Source of the DNA: an uncultured Desulfovibrio sp.
GTDB lineage: Bacteria; Desulfobacterota; Desulfovibrionia; Desulfovibrionales; Desulfovibrionaceae
Length of the DNA stretch: 8,205 bases
Direction: 5' to 3'
NCBI GenBank assembly: GCA_900550745.1
Contig: URTO01000069.1
Location: 1-8,205, forward strand
This document shows positions 4,788-8,205 of this stretch, in pieces; the first letter of the stretch is position 1, and the number at the start of each line of letters is the position of its first letter. A program made the translations under genes and the position numbers. A model generated the notes under the pieces. That model saw only the letters and a program-made list of their open reading frames with translations, had not been told where the DNA came from and did not search any database.

Positions 4788-6437
4788 ATGCATCTGATAT
4801 TCCGTACGGCTCTGATGCTGTGTACAATGCTGGTATTTGTGGCGCAAGCCCTTGCCGCCGATGTGCGCAGCTACGCGGTGCTGCCTTTTAAAGTGAGTGG
4901 TTCCAGCGGGTTCACCTATCTGGAAAAGGCCATTCCGTCCATGCTGAACTCCCGCCTGTACTGGCAGGGACATTTCCAGCCCGTTGCCGACGCCGCACTC
5001 GCCAAGGCCGGGGCCGTAAGCGATGCCGGAAGCGCCGCCAAGGCCCTTTCCGCCACCGGTGCCGACTATGTTGTCTGGGGTGACGTGACGATTATAGGCG
5101 ACAGCGCCAGCCTTGATGTCCGTGTCCGTGACAAGGCGGGCAAGGAATGGCGCAAGGGCGCGAAAACCCGCGTCAATGACCTTATCGCCACCCTTCAGGG
5201 CGTTTCCGACAGCATCAACGCCGAAGTCTTCGGGCGCGGCGGTTCCGGCGTCGTTGCGGCGGCCCCGGCTGCGAGCGCCGGGCAGGCGAACCCCAATTTT
5301 GTCCAGAAGGAGGCCACGCAGAGCCAGGTCTACCTGAACCCGCAGTTCCGTTATCAGGGCAGCGACGGCACGCGTTACCGCAGCCAGACGCTTCCCTATG
5401 CGGCTGTGGGCATGATCGTTGCCGACGTGAACGGCGACGGCAAGAACGAGGTGGTCGTGCTCGGCGAAAAGCGCCTTTACGTGTATCAGTGGCAGAACGA
5501 ACGCCTCGTGCAGCTTGGGGAATACAGAATCCCCACCCGCATGATGCCGCTTGCGCTCCGCAGCATCGATCTGAACCGCGACAGGGCTGAGGAAATCATC
5601 CTGACCGCCTATGAGGAAGACTACACGCAGCCGTATTCCATGATCCTGAGCTTCAAGGGGAATACCTTCACCGAAGTGGCGGAACGCCTTCCCTACTATC
5701 TGAACGTGGTGCGCATTCCCCCGGATTACATGCCCACCCTGATCGGCCAGAAGGGTGATCCGTCCCGCATTTTCTCGCGTGGCGGCGTGTATGAGATGAT
5801 GAAGCAGGGCAACAGCCTTGTGCAGAGCAAGAAGCTGGATCTGCCGAGCGGCGTGAACGCCCTGAACTTCGCATGGCTGCCCGGAACGCCGGGCAAGGAA
5901 ACCGAAAAGCTCGTGGTGCTGACCGATGAGGAACGCCTCCGCGTGTTCTCAAGCAACGGCTCGCAGTTGAACCAGACGGACGAGAAGTTTTCCGGATCGG
6001 CCATCGGCATCGCCGAACAGACGCAGATGCCCGGCATGGGCAAGGACAATATCCTGATCCCGTCCAAGTATTTCGTGCCGGTGCGCATGATCCCCTCGGA
6101 TCTGGAACAGGACGGCACTTGGGAACTGCTGGTCAACAAGCCCATTTCGGTGTCCGCGCAGTTCTTCGAGAACTACCGCTTCTTCCCTGAGGGTGAAGTC
6201 GAATCCCTGTATTGGGACGGCGTGGGCCTCAGCCTTCAGTGGAAGACCCGCCGCATCAAGGGTTCCGTTGTGGACTTCGCGCTGGCTGACCCGAACAACG
6301 ACGGCACCAAGGATCTTGTGGTCTGCCTGAACACGCACCCCGGCGCGCTCGGCCTCCAGAACCGCAAGACCGTGGTGGTCTTCTACCCGCTGGATCTCAG
6401 CATGATGGATCCGAAGACGGCCCCGGCGCTCGACTAG
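4788..6437 (+). CDS. Secreted FG-GAP/VCBS-repeat beta-propeller protein with a TolB-N-like N-terminal domain
   Basis: A 549-residue exported protein of unknown function. Residues 1-23 form a signal peptide (one Arg, a hydrophobic core, then AQALA before ADV) without a lipobox cysteine at the cleavage site, so a soluble periplasmic protein is expected. Residues 25-150 (RSYAVLPFKV, then GADYVVWGDVTI, then LDVRVRDKAG) resemble the TolB N-terminal/FlgO-like fold. A low-complexity Ala/Gly linker (about 151-167) follows. The rest has four Asp-rich loops of the calcium-binding FG-GAP type: DVNGDGKNE (213-221), DLNRDRAEE (261-269, key Gly replaced by Arg), DLEQDGTWE (438-446) and DPNNDGTKD (501-509). 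Their spacing suggests a multi-bladed propeller in which other blades have lost the motif. It stands alone, with its own ribosome binding site and a strong terminator. A role in envelope interactions is inference only. Confidence 0.88.
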   Translation: MHLIFRTALMLCTMLVFVAQALAADVRSYAVLPFKVSGSSGFTYLEKAIPSMLNSRLYWQGHFQPVADAALAKAGAVSDAGSAAKALSATGADYVVWGDVTIIGDSASLDVRVRDKAGKEWRKGAKTRVNDLIATLQGVSDSINAEVFGRGGSGVVAAAPAASAGQANPNFVQKEATQSQVYLNPQFRYQGSDGTRYRSQTLPYAAVGMIVADVNGDGKNEVVVLGEKRLYVYQWQNERLVQLGEYRIPTRMMPLALRSIDLNRDRAEEIILTAYEEDYTQPYSMILSFKGNTFTEVAERLPYYLNVVRIPPDYMPTLIGQKGDPSRIFSRGGVYEMMKQGNSLVQSKKLDLPSGVNALNFAWLPGTPGKETEKLVVLTDEERLRVFSSNGSQLNQTDEKFSGSAIGIAEQTQMPGMGKDNILIPSKYFVPVRMIPSDLEQDGTWELLVNKPISVSAQFFENYRFFPEGEVESLYWDGVGLSLQWKTRRIKGSVVDFALADPNNDGTKDLVVCLNTHPGALGLQNRKTVVVFYPLDLSMMDPKTAPALD

Positions 6438-6494
6438 CGGCGGATAGAGGGGCCTCCCGCAGCAAGGGCAGGCAACTGAAAGGCATCCATATGG

Positions 6495-6527
6495 CGCAGG
6501 CTTCGTTCGCGGGGCCTGCGTTTTTTT
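6495..6527 (+). terminator. Rho-independent terminator of the beta-propeller gene
   Basis: CGCAGGC (6495-6501) pairs perfectly with GCCTGCG (6514-6520) around a 12-base loop and is followed at once by seven T (6521-6527). It begins 58 bases after the stop codon. This is the clearest intrinsic terminator in the window. The mobile element at 6532 inserted in its downstream T-rich tail. Confidence 0.85.
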
Positions 6528-6531
6528 GTTT
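6524..6531. repeat. 8-bp target duplication, left of element C
   Basis: TTTTGTTT, the end of the terminator T-tract, directly precedes the GGCTGTG end of element C and is repeated exactly at 6695-6702. Confidence 0.8.
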
Positions 6532-6694
6532 GGCTGTGCCATAGAAAGCGGTTGATGCTTTATTTCCTTGAAATTCCAAAGAAATAACCAATAAAATCCC
6601 CCAACCACAGAGCCCGCCGGCGGAAAACTTGGAGAAAGAGCATATGTTTTCAGTATATTGCTGAAACAAAACAACCATGTACTCTGACAGAGCC
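6532..6694 (+). mobile_element. MITE-like element, copy C (163 bp)
   Basis: The same element family as 2909-3069, in the same orientation. It begins GGCTGTGCCATAGAAAGCGG and ends CTCTGACAGAGCC. The ends are imperfect inverted repeats (8 of 10 outermost bases), with GGTTG recurring at the same distance from each end. A perfect 8-bp duplication, TTTTGTTT, flanks it. It resembles copy A best at the outer ends and in the block TTCCTTGAA...CCAAAG..ATAACC, with the middle more diverged. It is AT-rich compared with its surroundings and has no transposase. An internal hairpin (TTTCAG / CTGAAA around 6650-6667) is visible. It separates the terminator of the beta-propeller gene from the control region of the ammonia-lyase gene. 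Confidence 0.85.
6568..6597 (+). promoter_or_regulatory. Sigma-70-like promoter sequence inside element C
   Basis: TTGAAA (6568-6573) and TAAAAT (6592-6597), each five of six consensus positions, are 18 bases apart and point toward the ammonia-lyase gene. In copy A the equivalent positions read TTGAAG and CAAAAT, so the match is better in this copy. AT-rich sequence yields such matches by chance, and the start site would be about 320 bases from the gene. Confidence 0.35.
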
Positions 6695-6702
6695 TTTTGT
6701 TT
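6695..6702. repeat. 8-bp target duplication, right of element C
   Basis: TTTTGTTT, identical to 6524-6531, directly after the CAGAGCC end of element C. Confidence 0.8.
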
Positions 6703-6720
6703 CCGCACTGGGGGGAGCTT

Positions 6721-6776
6721 GTTCTCGTAATGAGAAAAAAGCGTTCGCAATCCGGGAGAATTCTCATTTCGGGAAC
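6721..6776. promoter_or_regulatory. Paired 16-bp inverted repeat, likely activator binding site (UAS)
   Basis: GTTCTCGTAATGAGAA (6721-6736) and TTCTCATTTCGGGAAC (6761-6776) are inverted copies agreeing at 14 of 16 positions, with centres 40 bp apart. Each arm is itself an interrupted palindrome of the form TTCYC-N5-GAGAA, so each could bind a regulator dimer. They lie about 97 and 137 bases upstream of the start site predicted from the -24/-12 sequence at 6838-6854, the usual place for sigma-54 enhancer-binding protein sites. As RNA they could form a long hairpin, but no T-tract follows, so a terminator is less likely. Confidence 0.6.
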
Positions 6777-6837
6777 GGCGGCACCTGAAAATGCTGAAAA
6801 ATCCGCTTCAAAATGGGGATGATAGCAAAACACCACA

Positions 6838-6854
6838 TTGGCCCTATCCTTGCT
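6838..6854 (+). promoter_or_regulatory. Sigma-54 (-24/-12) promoter of the ammonia-lyase gene
   Basis: TTGGCCCTATCCTTGCT fits the sigma-54 consensus TGGCAC-N5-TTGCW with a single mismatch (C for A). The invariant GG (6840-6841) and GC (6852-6853) are exactly 10 bases apart. Transcription would begin near 6865, about 60 bases before the ATG at 6924. The paired inverted repeat upstream supplies a plausible activator site. Confidence 0.65.
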
Positions 6855-6859
6855 TTGGA

Positions 6860-6891
6860 GGGGCATTCCGGGATGTGCCCGGATGTTCCCC
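6860..6891 (+). other. Imperfect hairpin in the ammonia-lyase leader
   Basis: GGGG-CAT-CCGGG and CCCGG-ATG-CCCC segments pair with small bulges around an ATGTG loop; the inner CCGGG / CCCGG stem (6869-6873 and 6879-6883) is perfect. It would lie at the very 5' end of a transcript begun near 6865, so the outer pairs may not form. No T-tract follows and no known riboswitch is recognised. Confidence 0.3.
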
Positions 6892-6911
6892 GTTTACCCT
6901 GCTGCCGCATC

Positions 6912-6917
6912 GGGAGG
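6912..6917 (+). promoter_or_regulatory. Ribosome binding site of the ammonia-lyase gene
   Basis: GGGAGG lies 6 bases before the ATG at 6924. It decides that start against the in-frame ATG at 6813, which would lie upstream of the predicted promoter. Confidence 0.8.
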
Positions 6918-6923
6918 TTCGCA

Positions 6924-8156
6924 ATGGACAATGCCATGCTTTATCACATCAATACGCAGTGCCTGCGGCCCGGCTCAGGCGCTTCCTTGGATATGCTGAG
7001 CGCCGCCGAAGCCCGGCGCGCCCGGCGTTTCCATGCCGGTTTCGCGCAGTACGCGCCCACGCCCCTCGTCCCCCTGCCGTATCTGGCCTCCACGCTCGGC
7101 CTTGGGAACATCCGGGCCAAGGACGAGTCGAAACGCTTCGGGCTCAACGCCTTCAAGGTGCTCGGCGCTTCCTATGCGATGGGCCGTTACCTTGCGGAAC
7201 GGCTCGGAAAACCCATCGACGATCTGACGCCCGCCGATCTCTGTTCCCCCGCCGTGGGCGAGCGGCTTGGGCCCATTACCTTCGTATCCGCCACGGACGG
7301 CAACCACGGCCGGGCGGTAGCGTGGACGGCGCAGCAGCTCGGCAAGAAGGCCGTCATCTATATGCCCAAGGGTTCCGACCCGGCGCGGCTGGAGAACATC
7401 CGCAGCCACGGCGCGGAAGCCGGCATCACGGATCTGAATTATGACGACGCCGTGCGCCTCGCGTGGAAGATGGCCTGTGAAAACGGCTGGGTCATGGTGC
7501 AGGACACGGCTTGGGACGGCTATGAGGACATCCCCACATGGATCATTCAGGGCTATGCCGCGCTTGCTGTTGAGGCGCTCGCCCAGTGGCGCGCCGAAGA
7601 GCTTGAGCCCCCGACGCATCTTTTCCTTCAGGCCGGGGTCGGTTCCTTCGCGTCCGGCGTGCTCGGCTACATGGCCTCGGAACTTGGCGACGCGCTCCCC
7701 AAGACGATCATTGTAGAGCCGCACGCCGCCGACTGCATTTACCGTTCCGCCCTTGCCGGGGACGGCCTGCCGCATAACGTCACCGGCGATCTTTCCACGC
7801 TGATGGCGGGGCTGGCCTGCGGCGAGCCCTGCACCGTGGGGTGGCCCATCCTGCGCGACTATGCCTCGGCCTATCTTTCCTGCCCCGATTATGTAGCCGC
7901 CAACGGGATGCGCCTCTACGCCGCCGCGCGCGGCGGTGACGCCCCCATCGTCTCCGGCGAGTCCGGTGCGGCGCCGCTCGGCGCGCTCGATCACATCATG
8001 CGCAACCCCGCCCTTGCGCCGCTCCGCGAAGCCCTTGGGCTCGGCCCCGATTCCCGCGTCATGCTCATCAGCACCGAAGGCGACACCTCGCCCCGCGTCT
8101 GGCGTGACGTCTGCTGGTACGGCAGGTACGGTGACGGGCTGCGGGTGGGTGAGTAG
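6924..8156 (+). CDS. dpaL: Diaminopropionate ammonia-lyase (PLP-dependent)
   Basis: Cleaves 2,3-diaminopropionate to pyruvate and two ammonia in the cytoplasm; the E. coli enzyme (YgeX, 398 residues) takes both L and D forms. This 410-residue protein has the family signature KRFGLNAFKVLGASYA (70-85) with K78 as the PLP Schiff-base lysine. DGNHGR (125-130) carries D125 and QDTAWDGYE (193-201) carries D194, which match the two catalytic aspartates known from the E. coli enzyme. GVGS (238-241) is the phosphate-binding loop, followed by GESG (345-348) and TEGDTS (384-389). The start at 6924 is set by GGGAGG; the upstream extension to 6813 has no family resemblance. Control by sigma-54 would suit nitrogen- or amino-acid-responsive expression, which is inference. 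No partner gene of the E. coli yge cluster is visible before the window ends. Confidence 0.94.
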   Translation: MDNAMLYHINTQCLRPGSGASLDMLSAAEARRARRFHAGFAQYAPTPLVPLPYLASTLGLGNIRAKDESKRFGLNAFKVLGASYAMGRYLAERLGKPIDDLTPADLCSPAVGERLGPITFVSATDGNHGRAVAWTAQQLGKKAVIYMPKGSDPARLENIRSHGAEAGITDLNYDDAVRLAWKMACENGWVMVQDTAWDGYEDIPTWIIQGYAALAVEALAQWRAEELEPPTHLFLQAGVGSFASGVLGYMASELGDALPKTIIVEPHAADCIYRSALAGDGLPHNVTGDLSTLMAGLACGEPCTVGWPILRDYASAYLSCPDYVAANGMRLYAAARGGDAPIVSGESGAAPLGALDHIMRNPALAPLREALGLGPDSRVMLISTEGDTSPRVWRDVCWYGRYGDGLRVGE

Positions 8157-8165
8157 GATATGAGA

Positions 8166-8205
8166 TTGGGGAGGGGGAGGAGAACCTTTCTGGAGAAAGG
8201 TTCTC
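8166..8205 (+). terminator. 3'-end hairpin element, copy 3, behind the ammonia-lyase gene
   Basis: Nine bases after the stop codon comes TTGGGGAGGGGGAGG, then a perfect 11-bp stem, GAGAACCTTTC / GAAAGGTTCTC, around a TGGA loop (8180-8205). It is the same element as at 1-39 with two compensated base-pair changes. The window ends at the stem, so a longer stem or a U-tract cannot be seen. Confidence 0.65.

Noticed and set aside
6813..6923. dpaL start at 6813 (447 residues)
   Set aside because: The extension has no ribosome binding site, contains the -24/-12 promoter sequence, and has no family resemblance; GGGAGG before 6924 is convincing.
1..8205. CRISPR array, tRNA, rRNA, prophage or autonomous transposase
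   Set aside because: No regularly spaced repeats, cloverleaf-like sequences or transposase frames were seen on either strand.

Overview
The window is GC-rich bacterial DNA with tightly packed genes. Its style (a formate-dehydrogenase/molybdopterin operon, a periplasmic FG-GAP/VCBS protein with a TolB-N-like front end, an apparent sigma-54 promoter, 2,3-diaminopropionate catabolism) suggests a Desulfovibrionaceae-type sulfidogen such as Desulfovibrio or Bilophila. That assignment is inference from gene content and protein character; no rRNA or marker gene is present.

Layout. Positions 64-2810 (minus strand) hold a four-gene operon for the molybdenum cofactor of formate dehydrogenase: a MoaD/ThiS-like ubiquitin-fold protein, FdhD, MobA and MoaA. 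The first three genes are joined by 4-bp ATGA overlaps. Positions 3367-4644 (minus) hold an RsmB/RsmF-family rRNA cytosine-C5 methyltransferase. Positions 4788-6437 (plus, divergent from it) hold a secreted beta-propeller protein of unknown role, closed by a strong intrinsic terminator. Positions 6924-8156 (plus) hold a PLP-dependent diaminopropionate ammonia-lyase.

The most informative parts are the two long gene-free stretches. Both contain members of a small, previously unnamed (to me) MITE-like element. Copy A (2909-3069) and copy C (6532-6694) are about 160 bp, share the ends GGCTSTG...CAGAGCC with imperfect terminal inverted repeats of about 25 bp, and are each bounded by a perfect 8-bp target duplication (AAACGGAA and TTTTGTTT). 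A third, inverted and diverged relative (about 3137-3284) shares the core but not the ends. Copy C landed in the T-tract of the terminator behind the beta-propeller gene.

Between copy C and the ammonia-lyase lies what reads as a complete sigma-54 control region: a 16-bp inverted repeat (6721-6776) placed like an activator binding site, a near-consensus -24/-12 promoter (6838-6854), a leader hairpin, and a good ribosome binding site. A separate repeat, a purine tract followed by a TGGA-loop hairpin, sits just 3' of three genes in the gene's own orientation (1-39, 3302-3333, 8166-8205). Two base pairs covary between the first and last copies, so it probably acts as an RNA 3'-end structure.

In the cofactor operon, the MoaD-like protein lacks the C-terminal Gly-Gly and FdhD lacks the CxxC loop, so the two proteins expected to handle sulfur both lack their textbook sulfur-handling motif.
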